A stretch of DNA of 64,000 nucleotides from Lepidonotus clava (Eukaryota > Annelida > Polychaeta > Phyllodocida > Polynoidae), in contig OW387149.1 of the NCBI GenBank assembly GCA_936440205.1, forward strand, positions 8,948,114 through 9,012,113, read 5' to 3'. Made by a program: the position numbers and the translations under genes. The first letter of the stretch is position 1. Each line of letters begins with the position of its first letter. Below, piece after piece: positions 52,151 to 61,902 of this stretch. The notes beneath the pieces were generated by a model that was given only the letters and a program-made list of their open reading frames with translations, was not told the origin of the DNA and did not search any database.

Positions 52151-53232
52151 AGGGCCCTATATGCGCAAGAGCCGGTGGTCCTCTAGGGACTTTCGATAAC
52201 CCATTCGTTGCCACCGGGGATTCAGGATTTCTGAGCGGGGGAGTCAGCACAGCAAAGGCTAAGTGCTAAAACATTGTGCATTCACGTGCACAAATGCCTG
52301 GATTTTTTTTTTCCTTTGTGTAGTTTATGCGAGCGCTAAAAAGGGATATAGGAAGTTAAAGGGGTGTTCCTGATCCCCCCACACATCCACCCCATTGGAT
52401 CCACCCCTGGGATTCATATTGGTGTATTTGTTCACAAGCTTGTAACGTCTTTCTATCTTTGTTTCACGCTAGTCCCTACCAAAAGCGTCATCAAGCCATC
52501 CCCTTACTTAATACTTCTGTTTTGCTCAGATGGGCACGGCTATGTTTATTGTCTTAATTCTGTCAATGTAAGGGAAGGATTTATAGATGAAAAAGGAAAA
52601 GAACCAACTAAACATGACTTCTCAAGTAGTCCCGTGTATCTGTAACCAAGTAAAAACTGTAAGTGTATACACGTTGTTATAAAAGCAGCGGCCGACGGGT
52701 CAATAGAAGTATATAGTTACTGTAGACAAGGAATAGAATCCAACTTCCATATAGAAAACACCACGTAAAAATATAGATAATAATTAACGTCGCTGGCAAC
52801 ATTCAAATTTTCTTTTATTCGTGTATGTAAGCTGGAACTATGAAGTAGTAACTGAATGCTAATGTACATCATCACGAAAATATAAGTTGGGACATCTATA
52901 TTTTTCCAAAATTGTTTGTACATTTCATAGACTAATCATTGCTTTTGCATACATTGCTTATAATTCACGTTTATAAAAGGTAAACGAAGTGGCGACATTA
53001 ACCGATGGTCAATACGTCTTTGATGCTATTTCAAAGCAGCAGCAATATGAAGTAAAATCCTTTTCAAAGCTTTTGCATTATACGTGTACAGAGCTTACCT
53101 TTCAAGTTCCAAACATCAGAACTTGTTAACAACAATCTTGCTTGCCATTCTTTCAGCATTATGTGTCCTTTTTTACAATAAATTTAATTAACATAAGAAC
53201 CGTCATGTAATGATAAGGCACTACCCCCACAA
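52151..53232. other. No gene recognised
   Basis: About 1.1 kb. Begins with CACCGGGGATTCAGGATTTC and CCCCACACATCCACCCCATT fragments of GGCGGATCCAG-like ends (52215-52400), then unique AT-rich sequence. Confidence 0.4.
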
Positions 53233-53314
53233 GCAGTCGTGGCCGAGTGGTTAAGGCGATGGACTCGAAATCCATTGGGCTCTGCCCGCGCAGGTTCGAA
53301 TCCTGCCGGCTGCG
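53233..53314 (+). tRNA. tRNA-Ser, anticodon CGA
   Basis: 82 nt with complete cloverleaf: acceptor GCAGTCG/CGGCTGC, D arm in GGCCGAGTGGTTAAGGC, anticodon stem ATGGA/TCCAT around CTCGAAA with CGA at 53266-53268. It has a long variable arm TGGGCTCTGCCCGC typical of class II serine tRNA, and T arm GCAGG-TTCGAAT-CCTGC. A box TGGCCGAGTGG and B box GGTTCGAATCC are both perfect. No intron. It decodes UCG. The sequence shows no decay, so it should be functional. Confidence 0.97.
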
Positions 53315-53424
53315 TAATCATTTTATTTTCACTTTCTTAACATTTTTAAGATAGTGAAAATGAATTTAAATACAAAGATAAAAGGTTAAGTAAGGGCATG
53401 GAATTTAATTGTCATGTGGTTCAA
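53315..53424. other. AT-rich spacer after the tRNA
   Basis: TTTTCAC and GTGAAAATG form a weak inverted repeat at 53327-53363. Nothing else. Confidence 0.3.
53321..53324 (+). terminator. Pol III T-run terminator
   Basis: The first TTTT after the tRNA-Ser gene, 6 bases past its discriminator base, followed by a second TTTT at 53326. The usual pol III stop. Confidence 0.75.
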
Positions 53425-53482
53425 GACACTGCCGCCAGGACCGGAAATGAATTGAGAATGCGCAGTGAAGAGAATGGCGCCG
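53425..53482. promoter_or_regulatory. Candidate housekeeping promoter (ETS, NRF1-half, YY1-like)
   Basis: Within about 55 bp: CTGCCGCCAGG, GACCGGAAATG (ETS-type CCGGAA), GAATGCGCAGTG (NRF1 half site) and AGAATGGCGCCGTCACG (YY1-like ATGGC). Such a cluster is typical of TATA-less animal promoters, and it lies only about 110 bp from the tRNA gene. The ATG in ATGGCGCC gives just five codons. It could be a transposon end with similar motifs, as at 39291-39560. Confidence 0.3.
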
Positions 53483-53760
53483 TCACGTTGATTTCTTTAT
53501 TCATGTTATATTGCACCAAATAATCATTCAAGTTTCTAGATGTCTCTTTACTCAATAATATTATTCCTGGTGACATCCTTGCAATATATTATGAGATAAA
53601 TGCATGATTAACCTTAATAAATAGTTATTAAAAAATATTGATATAATCTAATTGAATGGATATGGGGGAGGTGGAGGTAACCTAGGAAATCAGCATGTGT
53701 ACTACAAAGTTAATAAATGAATGATATTCCCCACCTTCCCCACATTTTACTTCCTCCTCC
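53483..53760. other. No feature recognised
   Basis: AT-rich, unassigned. Confidence 0.35.
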
Positions 53761-53761
53761 C

Positions 53762-54090
53762 ACACAATACCCACCTATAGGGGCAGATACAGGATTGTTG
53801 AAAGGAGGGGGCATACTCTTGCGACAATTCCCCTTCTTTTTATAGTTTAGGGGTTCACTAAAAAGGGGAAGGGGCAGATCCAGGGGGGCTCCTTGGGGTC
53901 CTGACCCCCCTTTTGCTGGACCCCTAAACTACAAAAAGATGGGGAAATGACGCATGCGTATGCACAAATGCATGCCGTTTTTGTACTTAACAATTATGCT
54001 GATTCCCCCTTTCAGGAATCCTTTATCCGCCCCTGAGGGGGACCCAGGACTCCCTGGACCCTCCCCCCCCCCATGGATCCGCCCCTGCCA
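53762..54090. mobile_element. Cluster of GGCGGATCCAG-type element pieces
   Basis: TAGGGGCAGATACAGGATTG at 53778, GGGGCAGATCCAGGGGGGCT at 53873 and, inverted, CCCCCCATGGATCCGCCCCT at 54066, also ATCCGCCCCTGAGGGGGACC at 54027. At least two nested palindromic elements with G/C-run arms. Confidence 0.6.
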
Positions 54091-55214
54091 TACCCCTACC
54101 TCCCCCACATTTCCCCCACATTCACCCACACCCTCCACACGCACACTGGTGTGGGACATGCCATGGTTACGGCCCCAGTGTTAAACCCTGGAGGAGAGTT
54201 GTCACGCCATCCCCTCTGCTGAGAGGCCAACGATATGTCTGCCTCCTCCACTCAAAATAACAGTGGCGGGCCCAGGGGAGGGGAGGGTTTCTAGGTACCC
54301 TGAACTGCCAATAATTTACCAGTCCTCCAAGGGATAAGTCTCTACAAATACATTCAAACAGTACACATCTGTCTAAAATGAATGACAATATGCTGTTTTT
54401 AAAATTGGAAAGTAATTCTGCTTTTCAATAAAACGTAGCTTCCTTTTTTAGTGTGTTTTTTTTTTATAAAAAAAACTTCAGTTAGCACCACTTCCACCGA
54501 CCTTCAAGCTACAGAAAAGGTGTAAACAACTCCTGAGTTACAACTTGATCTGAAGCGTCAATGTTGTTGTAATTATTTTTTTCAAATTAATTTGAATTGC
54601 AAAAAAAAATTGCAATTACACAATCCTCGTTGTCATGCTCCTAGCCGTGTGCACCTAAATGGTCTATGTAAATCTAGAAGCAACTGCCCCCCTTTATTTT
54701 TCAGTGTTTATTTACTCATAAAAAGATGCATTTCAATTTTTCAACAATGCTTTTTGCACTGAGGGTCGTTCTTCTCTCCTTGTACATGCAACACGCCTCA
54801 GACAGCTTTCAAAGAGGGAATTATGCAGTTTGCCAAGCTCCTTCTTGTATTCAGTATTCATTCACACTTCAAGAACTCCATCTGAATTAGTTTTAAGCCT
54901 TTCGAGAACTTAAGATTGTGTCCCTGCAATGGTTTTTTCAGGATCTGGTTATACACTGAGGGGGGCAAAATTTAGTTAAATTCATAAAACCAGGTTTTTC
55001 CCCATGGTTGACAGGCCTAGGGCCTATTGCATAAAGAAGGAGAGAAAAGCGGCCCACAGTAAATATCTTTTTAACATGAATAATGAATCATTGATATAGA
55101 ATATAAATGCACAAATAAAACTGGAAATAAAGGGGAGAGGGAATCACTTCTATATCTATGTAGACTTTTTAAGTGTTCACAGCTACGAGCCAACAATTTG
55201 CCCATTATGTGCAT
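54091..55214. other. No gene recognised
   Basis: About 1.1 kb without an assigned element. GGCGGGCCCAGGGGAGGGGA at 54265 may be another G-run element end. Confidence 0.4.
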
Positions 55215-55518
55215 TTAAAGGCTATTTTCCAAATACCAAGAGTGCAGGCTGGCAATATTGACCCTTGCCATGGTAATGTTCTTTACCAGAAGACCGTGCT
55301 TTCAGTGCAATTTCGGCCACCAAAATTGTGACATCAGCTGCCGAAAGTGTGACATCGGCTGCCAAAAATGTGATATATATCGGCAACCAGTACGAAATCG
55401 GCAGGAAAACATGTTGGTATATTTTATCGGTGAGGCTGCTGACTATATATCGGCACTGGCATAAGTATATCGGCGGCCCATCGCTAAGACACTTTCGGTA
55501 AGTGGAATACAGCCTTAA
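55215..55518 (+). mobile_element. TTAA MITE related to 32827-33481
   Basis: 304 bp with perfect TTAA borders. Left AAGGCTATTTTCCAAATACC; right CACTTTCGGTAAGTGGAATACAGCC. Interior GGCAGGAAAACATGTTGGTA TATTTTATCGGTGAGGC and TATATCGGCACTGG match the right third of the longer element. Confidence 0.8.
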
Positions 55519-56084
55519 TTGAGGCATAAGAACGATTAACATGCGATTGTTGACGCGCTCGTCTTGTTGGCTTTTACATTCTTAGAAGCCAACAACAATC
55601 GCTTATGCAAATAGTACAATTTTGAATAAAAACGTTAAATAAAGCAGAGAACATTGCCATTCCGGCCATGTAAAGGTTACATTACAGTATCAGATCCTAT
55701 TTACCTAATCTTAGGTATCAAGGTGGATCATGTGTCCTTCACCACCCCACACCAAGCGCCCTCTGTGCAGGGAATTGCAAAGTGGGAGGGTCCTGAACAG
55801 GGCATCCCGATCATCCCCTGCCTCCAAGGTCCAGATTCCCACGTTTTGATGGAGCCTGGTTTACACATTATGATGTCTCTGCCTACAGCAAGAAGGCTTA
55901 AGGGAATGTATATGCAATTTCATTGACGAAGCCCAAAGAGGAGAAGAACTTTTCTGGGGCACTGGATATCAGCCATATAGGCTATTGGTGTTCCTTGTTC
56001 AGTGCCAAAAAATGTCCCGGTGTGTACATGCTGATAACCTATTGCTGATACACAAAGGCCCAGAAAAGTAGTTTTCCTCCTCAA
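55519..56084. other. No gene recognised
   Basis: A hairpin GCCAACAACAATCGC / GCGATTGTTGAC (about 55535-55605) stands out. The 90-codon frame at 55654 is not recognised. Confidence 0.4.
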
Positions 56085-56085
56085 T

Positions 56086-56086
<1 letters not shown>

Positions 56087-56143
<57 letters not shown>
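56087..56143. repeat. (GT)n microsatellite
   Basis: About 28 uninterrupted GT dinucleotides. Confidence 0.98.
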
Positions 56144-56146
<3 letters not shown>

Positions 56147-57067
56147 TTTACTCATTCATTCCATTGCATCGGTCCTAACACCGAGTGTAATACTATTATA
56201 TATGATACGCCACACCTTGTATAAGATAATAATAATCTATATGCTACTGGAAGAACTTGATGTTATATTGAGAAGTAACCCTTCAATAAAAGGTTAAATA
56301 ATATATTCACCCGGAAATACAATGGAAACCTCGTAACACTCTGTCTAAAACAGACTAATTCAAATACATTTTACAACGTATTAAATTTTACTCTATAAAA
56401 TGTTTCAATCATTCTTTCGGTTCAAATGAGGAGCTTATGTGGAACCTTTTTCATTGTGTTCTTTAAGTAAAGGACACACAAATGTCAGACAGGTACCTAA
56501 CGCCCTGCTCATTGCCAACCGACCTGGGTAAGGGATAGGGTGAACTTCTAACAGCCATATGGCAAAGGGCAACACATTAGGGGAGGCTAAAAGGCGTGAT
56601 CTGTGGCGCTGACACTTTGTGTCGACTTTTTATGTATTTGTGTAAAAATGCAGAACTTAGAGTAGACTATATTATATGCCAATTTTCAATCGATGCCCAA
56701 TAATATTATCGGGTGGTCCGAAGCTATGAAACACGTGATTTGTCAAGCTCTGGACCCATTGAAAACCTTGTGTCCTTATGACGTGTTTTGGGTTATTGCT
56801 TAGCTTGTGTGTTATGCAAATTTTGACAAAATGGCTGCTCCCAGTGTCCTGTTGCACAATACCTATCGTTACAGCACAAGCAAATTAACGACACTTCTCG
56901 TAGACACTTTTCGCATAATAACTTACATTTTGACCCTCAAGTAAACCTAATTACAATGCTGTAAATGACCTGTAATCTTTACAGGAACTAGTCCTTCCTC
57001 TATAACTCTTCCCTTCTTCTCTACTTTTCTCCTAGATAATTCCCTATGCTCTTGTCGTTCCCTCCTC
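56144..57067. other. No gene; isolated TGTTGCACAAT terminus
   Basis: GTGTCCTGTTGCACAATACC at 56847 with ACGATAGG...CGTTACAGC resembles one end of the CAGTGGCCCGTTGCACAAT element, as a degraded solo piece. The rest is unassigned. Confidence 0.4.
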
Positions 57068-57498
57068 AATAAGCCTATCCCACATTGAGTATATCCCAGA
57101 GTTCGACAAAGTTGGACATAATTACAATAAGTTGTTCTTGTCTACTAGAGTTGGGCTTTCTGAAATAACCAAGAATTATATTTTTCTGTATCTCCAAGTC
57201 CTGCTTAACCATTACAATTTCTTAAATCATCAACTGACAGATCTGCAGGGATAGAAGCCAAACAAAATGGTGCATTTCATGGCAAAAAAGGATTGGACAT
57301 TACAGCTTCAGCTCGAACATTGGTTCCTATGGGAAAAAGGCCAAAATGAAGCTTCAGAGTTTGAGAAGCAATCTGTCAACCAACTTGCTTTTGTTATTGT
57401 GTATAATGCAACTCTCTTCAGTGAACAGACTTGGAGCCAATTTTGGGTATATTTTATGGTAAACTTTAATGTTGGTGTAAACTCAGATGGCGTTATTG
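57068..57498 (+). mobile_element. AATAAGCCCATCCCA-ended transposon, left member of an inverted pair
   Basis: Begins AATAAGCCTATCCCACATTG and contains CATTGGTTCCTATGGGAAAAAGG and GAGAAGCAATCTGTCAACCAA. Its right end is decayed (AAACTCAGATGGCGTTATT). About 431 bp. Confidence 0.82.
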
Positions 57499-57520
57499 CA
57501 ATTGCCTCTGGAATAGACCT

Positions 57521-57967
57521 AATGAGCCCAACCCAGTTTACACCAACTCTAAAGTTTACAGTGAAATATTATCAAATTTGCCTCCATGTTTATTCCCTGA
57601 AGACAGTTGTATAATACAAAATTAACCAAAGCAATAGGAGTGAAAGATTGCTCCTAATTTTGGTAAAATGCAACTTTGTATTTTGTCATTTTTCCCATAG
57701 GAACCAATGAGCTTGTCAGCCTAGGCTATAATGTCCAACCCTATTTTGCCCTGAAATACAGCATATTGATTTGCTGTAAAACCTACAAATCTGTCAACTC
57801 ATGAAATTCAAGAAATCATAATGGTAAATCAGTCCTTGAGGTTAAACAAAACATAATTCTTGCTTATTTCAGTAACCCCAACTCTTGGAAACAAGGATGG
57901 TGTATACAGTAATTTTGTCCAACCCTTGTCCAACCCTAGCATATATCCAATGTGGGATGGGCTTATT
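57521..57967 (-). mobile_element. AATAAGCCCATCCCA-ended transposon, right member of an inverted pair
   Basis: Reads in reverse: AATGAGCCCAACCCAGTTTA CACC ... CCCATAGGAACCAATGAG ... ATGTGGGATGGGCTTATT. About 447 bp, 22 bp from its partner, so the pair forms a 900 bp inverted repeat. Confidence 0.85.
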
Positions 57968-58292
57968 CCGCTACCATCTTCTCTCTCCATCCCTCACTAA
58001 TTCCCCTGTCTCTTTCCCAATCACCCTCCACAGCAAAATAATCCCACTCCTTTTGTCATTCCCCTCCTCCCTCCTTCCCTCCCTATCCTCAATACATTAC
58101 ATCCTGTTCCTCAAAAAAACACTTTGTGACCTTGGTCCCTGTTATTGTGACCTTGCAAACGTGTTTTCACCAAACATGTCGAGCTTAGTCGGCCTTCAAA
58201 ACAACTCCCCACTTTCCCAATCCTACTTCTCTATTAATACCAATGACCAAGTCTGCAGGATTTGCCCCTCCCCTCCTTCGGTGCCAGGGGAC
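57968..58292. other. No gene; pyrimidine-rich stretch
   Basis: CCCTCCTCCCTCCTTCCCTC-type text supports a fortuitous Leu/Ser/Pro-rich frame running to 58322. Confidence 0.4.
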
Positions 58293-58890
58293 TTAAGGCT
58301 GTATTCCATATACCGATTTTGATGCTGGTGATTTTGTATCTGTTTGATCATCTCTGAGAATATGGGATGAAACTATTCATCGTATGTACCATTGAATCGT
58401 AAAACCTTTCTACAAGGTCTGCTGGTTAAGAAAGGGCCAATTTTGTTCATGTGACTTTATCTTATAATGAATCAAAGGGATCTGATTATGAAACTATGGT
58501 CGCTTGAATATACCACCAGCACAAAATTTTACGAGGAAAATATGCTTGAAAATTCTCAGATATAGATTAGACATTCACAGAAACATATTTTGACATTCAA
58601 ATCAGCTTTTATTATAGGGTGCAACACATTTTAAGTTTTAAGTTTTTCAGTCCTTTCTTGGTGAGCAGACCTAATGTGGAATATCTATAGGTAGCCTATT
58701 TTCCACCGGCCAATTTTGATGTTGATGATTCTGTACTTTTTTTTCAGAGGATATCACAAGAAACATTCTACATTCTACACGTTCTACAAACTAAAATTAT
58801 AGTACCTTTCCCGTGACTGGGTCCATATCAACCGTTGATTCCACTGCCCATTTTCAAAATCGGCAGCAAAATCAGCATGAGGAAGATAGG
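58293..58890 (+). mobile_element. GTATTCCACTA-type TTAA elements, decayed
   Basis: Starts TTAAGGCTGTATTCCATATA CCGATTTTGATGCTGG. A possible end GTGGAATATCTATAGG lies at 58675 and another start GTAGCCTATTTTCCACCGGC at 58690. Probably two degraded copies. Confidence 0.6.
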
Positions 58891-59109
58891 TTCAAAGCCC
58901 GTATTCCACATACCAATTTTGATGCTGCCGCTTTTGCATTTGGTCGATTTTCTCTCAGAATATGACATGAAACATGGCATCATGTATAACATCTTAAAGA
59001 GAATCGTAAGATCTTTCTAATGATGTATAACATGTCTATATTTGACCTTTATTCCCGCTGTCGATTTTTAAAATCAGAAGGAAAACCAGTATGTGGAATA
59101 CAGCTTTAA
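58891..59109 (+). mobile_element. GTATTCCACTA-type TTAA MITE
   Basis: TTCA, AAGCCCGTATTCCACATACC; right CCAGTATGTGGAATACAGCT then TTAA at 59106-59109. Interior GATTTTCTCTCAGAATATGA, CATGTATAACAT and ATTCCCGCTGTCGATTTTTA. About 219 bp. Confidence 0.78.
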
Positions 59110-59309
59110 GTCCGCATTCCACAACAGTTACTACGATGCTGATTTTAAAAATCAGCAACAATATAGACATGTTATTCACCATTAGACGGGTCTAAACTGT
59201 CCCTTTCAAATGTTATAATGGAGTTATTGATCCACACACTCTTTTCAGAAAAAAAATTATATAATACAAAATCGCCAATCAAAATCAGTCGGTGGCATAC
59301 AGGCTTTAG
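59106..59309 (+). mobile_element. GCATTCCAC-type TTAA MITE sharing its left TTAA
   Basis: Starts at the same TTAA that ends the previous element: TTAAGTCCGCATTCCACAAC; right ATCAGTCGGTGGCATACAGG then CTTTAGG. About 204 bp. Confidence 0.7.
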
Positions 59310-60002
59310 GTCTTTAAAGGACCTTGGGAAAGGGAATCTGTGAGGGTTGTTTACCATGCCATAAGTGCTTATAGGAATGAATAAATCCTGGGGAATGTTT
59401 CTGCCAAGTAATCACAATTTATCGAATTATTGTCAACGACATGCAAGGCAGAAATATACTATGGTTTAACCTTTAATGGTTTGTTATTACATTGAACATA
59501 CAGTAACCTATAATAGATTTATCAATCTTTGTTTTACAGATAGAAATATTTTCACACTACATAGATCAATTTGCGTAGGGTTTATGACAATCAACTGCAT
59601 GAGATAAACTCAGTCTTTTCTTGTAATAATGAATGATGGTTTGACATATCTGGTTGCTCAGGTCGGGATATTAGGTTCCTTATCAAACATCGTCCTGTAA
59701 AATTAAGTTTACCAATGGACAACCAAAATCCTCAATATAGTTGCCCAGTAACGTTTTCTGCTGTTCCTGGGCTACTAGATACTTGATTGGTCAAGCCCAG
59801 AGCCCCTTATTTAACAGCAATTTTTAACCCCTGAAAAGCATGTGCCTATAATAGACCTTTTCCATTAGTGAGGCGCCCTCCTCGCGGATTTGTCAGAACT
59901 AAAGAGTTGGGGTATGGTTTCCTATGGAGCTGGGCCTAAGGTTTTGGAGACAAGGCGCCTATGGGTGAGTCCATGTGCAAACTGCGTAAAAGGTGTATGT
60001 AT
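59310..60002. other. No gene recognised
   Basis: Unassigned except for AATAGACCTTTTCCATTAGT near 59850 (see 39561-39972). Confidence 0.4.
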
Positions 60003-60371
60003 GCCTAAACAAGAATATGACGTTATTATAACATTGCAGCAACGTTCTGTTTAGTCCTGCTTTGGTTCTGTTTATGTTATTATGATGGCACCCAGAAATG
60101 TCTTTAGAACCTAACAGTGCAACGTCACACTGTAACATTATTGTGACATTCTTGTTATGTTTTTTCACATTAACGTTATGACAATATTAGTATAACATAC
60201 TTTACCATTTAGGTCTCAACTTCACTAAAATATTGTTATTAGAACATTTTTTTAAGGAAGTCTCAACCTTACATAAAATAATGTAACTGTTATATGAAAA
60301 CTGGGGAGGTTAAAGACTGACCAAAAAAATACAGTCGCAGAACATGCTTGTTACGTCGCTGCTTGCCTGGG
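60003..60371 (-). mobile_element. GTTATAATAACGTT-family MITE
   Basis: About 369 bp: GCCTAAACAAGAATATGACG to GTCGCTGCTTGCCTGGG. Contains TTAGTCCTGCTTTGGTTCTG, TGGCACCCAGAAATGTCTTT, ACAGTCGCAGAACATGCTTG. It is in the same orientation as the 756 and 23277 copies. Confidence 0.8.
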
Positions 60372-60660
60372 CGTGATATCGTTACCGGGGTTCCCGCTCA
60401 AAAATACCCCTCAACAAACCTGATTACTTTCTGGTCACCATTATAGCCATGAATGGGGGTTTAAATAGGGACATTATCACATGCACAGTGAGTGTGTCCT
60501 GAACTGACCCCTTTGTGTTGCTCTCTAAATGAATATAATTCACTGCCGGATATTGACAAATGTCCACCGCTGGGTGACGAATGGGGTATTGACTGTGTCA
60601 CTATGCGAACGGCTGCATTTACTTGAGCAACAAGAAGATCAGCAAAAACAACAAGCTCAG
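60372..60660. other. No feature recognised
   Basis: Unassigned spacer before the CAA/CAG repeat. Confidence 0.35.
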
Positions 60661-60684
60661 CAATAACAACAACAACAACAACAA

Positions 60685-60729
<45 letters not shown>

Positions 60730-60730
60730 T
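60661..60730. repeat. (CAA)n(CAG)n trinucleotide repeat
   Basis: About 7 CAA followed by about 13 CAG triplets. In the CAG frame it is bounded by TAA on both sides, so it does not encode polyglutamine in a longer protein. CAACAG runs resume at 60980-61030. Confidence 0.95.
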
Positions 60731-61180
60731 AAAACAACAACAATTTCAAAAGCAATGTATCAAAAGCCACGAGAAATCAGCTGTTAAAAGAATTTCTTCT
60801 CCTCAACAAAATCGCTGGGTGTTTAGGAGGTATCTACATGCTTTGGTCCTGAACAGCCAAACATAAGATATAATGCTACAACAACAAAAACTGGAACAAC
60901 AACACCAGAAAATGAAGGAATATCATAGTTTAGCTGTTGGTCATAAACAACTACCACAGATGATGATTAAATAATCCAACAACGACAACAGCAACAGCAA
61001 AAACAATTGCAACAGCAACAGCAACAGCAACGCTAAAAACTGAAGGGGAAAATACTGCTAGTCCGCAGTATTTCTGGTGACAAGGGAGGCCTGTTTTGGT
61101 CCCTGCACGAAGGGTGGGAGGGACCGATAACGGGGGATGAAATCAATGCTAGGCGGGGGAGGTGGGGGTGTGGTGGGTGG
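60731..61180. other. CAA/CAG-rich sequence, no gene
   Basis: Interrupted CAA, ACAACAAC and CAACAG runs over about 300 bp, then a G-rich stretch 61090-61180. Confidence 0.5.
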
Positions 61181-61386
61181 TTAAAGCCTGTATTCCACTA
61201 GGCGATTTTAACTACAGAAAATTTATCAATTTCTAAAATTTCGTTAGAAATCTTATAGAAACCCATGCATGTAACATATGGTTTGAAAGAGAATTCAGAA
61301 TCCCTTCTAGTGATATATAACATGTGTATATTTAGTGGCAATTTTCAAAATCGGGAGTAAAATCGGCTAGTGGAGTACAGGCCTGA
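61181..61386 (+). mobile_element. GTATTCCACTAGG-family TTAA MITE
   Basis: TTAA, AGCCTGTATTCCACTAGGCG; right CGGCTAGTGGAGTACAGGCC then TGAG. About 206 bp. Interior GTAACATATGGTTTGAAAGA and CTTCTAGTGATATATAACAT match the family. Confidence 0.82.
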
Positions 61387-61902
61387 GGGTATTGTGAACT
61401 AGGGGATGGTCCCTGAACACTGAGCGGGTTCTATGGAGGCTGGCCCGGGAGTCGTGGATGGATGTGGATAGGGGTGGGTAGTGACGGGGTACAGTGAGAA
61501 AGAAATGATGAGTAAATGGAGGCAATGCCGTAGATTCTTTTCTTTTCCTTTTTTCAAACATCTTTATTTTTCACTGGACGTATTTCAGATTAAAATTAGA
61601 TGAGGAGAGAGGAGGGGTATATTTATGTTTCTGTTTAGATTCAAAAGACAATTTTTGATGTTATGACTTGTAAGTCATTTGGGTGATGTAATATTTAATT
61701 TCGTATTGAATTTAACTCAAATTTAAACTAGTTAAATTAAATACAGGATTTTTTGTCACCCCCTCAGACCCATCCCAACTTATAAGTACCCTTATAAATA
61801 TTGAGAGAAAATATGAGAGAAATGATTACAAAATAACAAATGCACAGATTTCATGTTGAAAATATATTCTTCTAGTTTGTTTGCCAATAATCATCCCTAT
61901 CA
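61387..61902. other. No gene recognised
   Basis: AT-rich, unassigned. Confidence 0.4.

Noticed and set aside
57885-58322. 145-codon frame
   Set aside because: It begins in a transposon end and continues through a CCTCC/CCTTCC-rich stretch; the composition explains the length.
60661-61030. Possible polyglutamine coding exon
   Set aside because: The CAG frame is closed by TAA just before and just after the run, and the surrounding CAA/ACAAC text looks like an expanding microsatellite.
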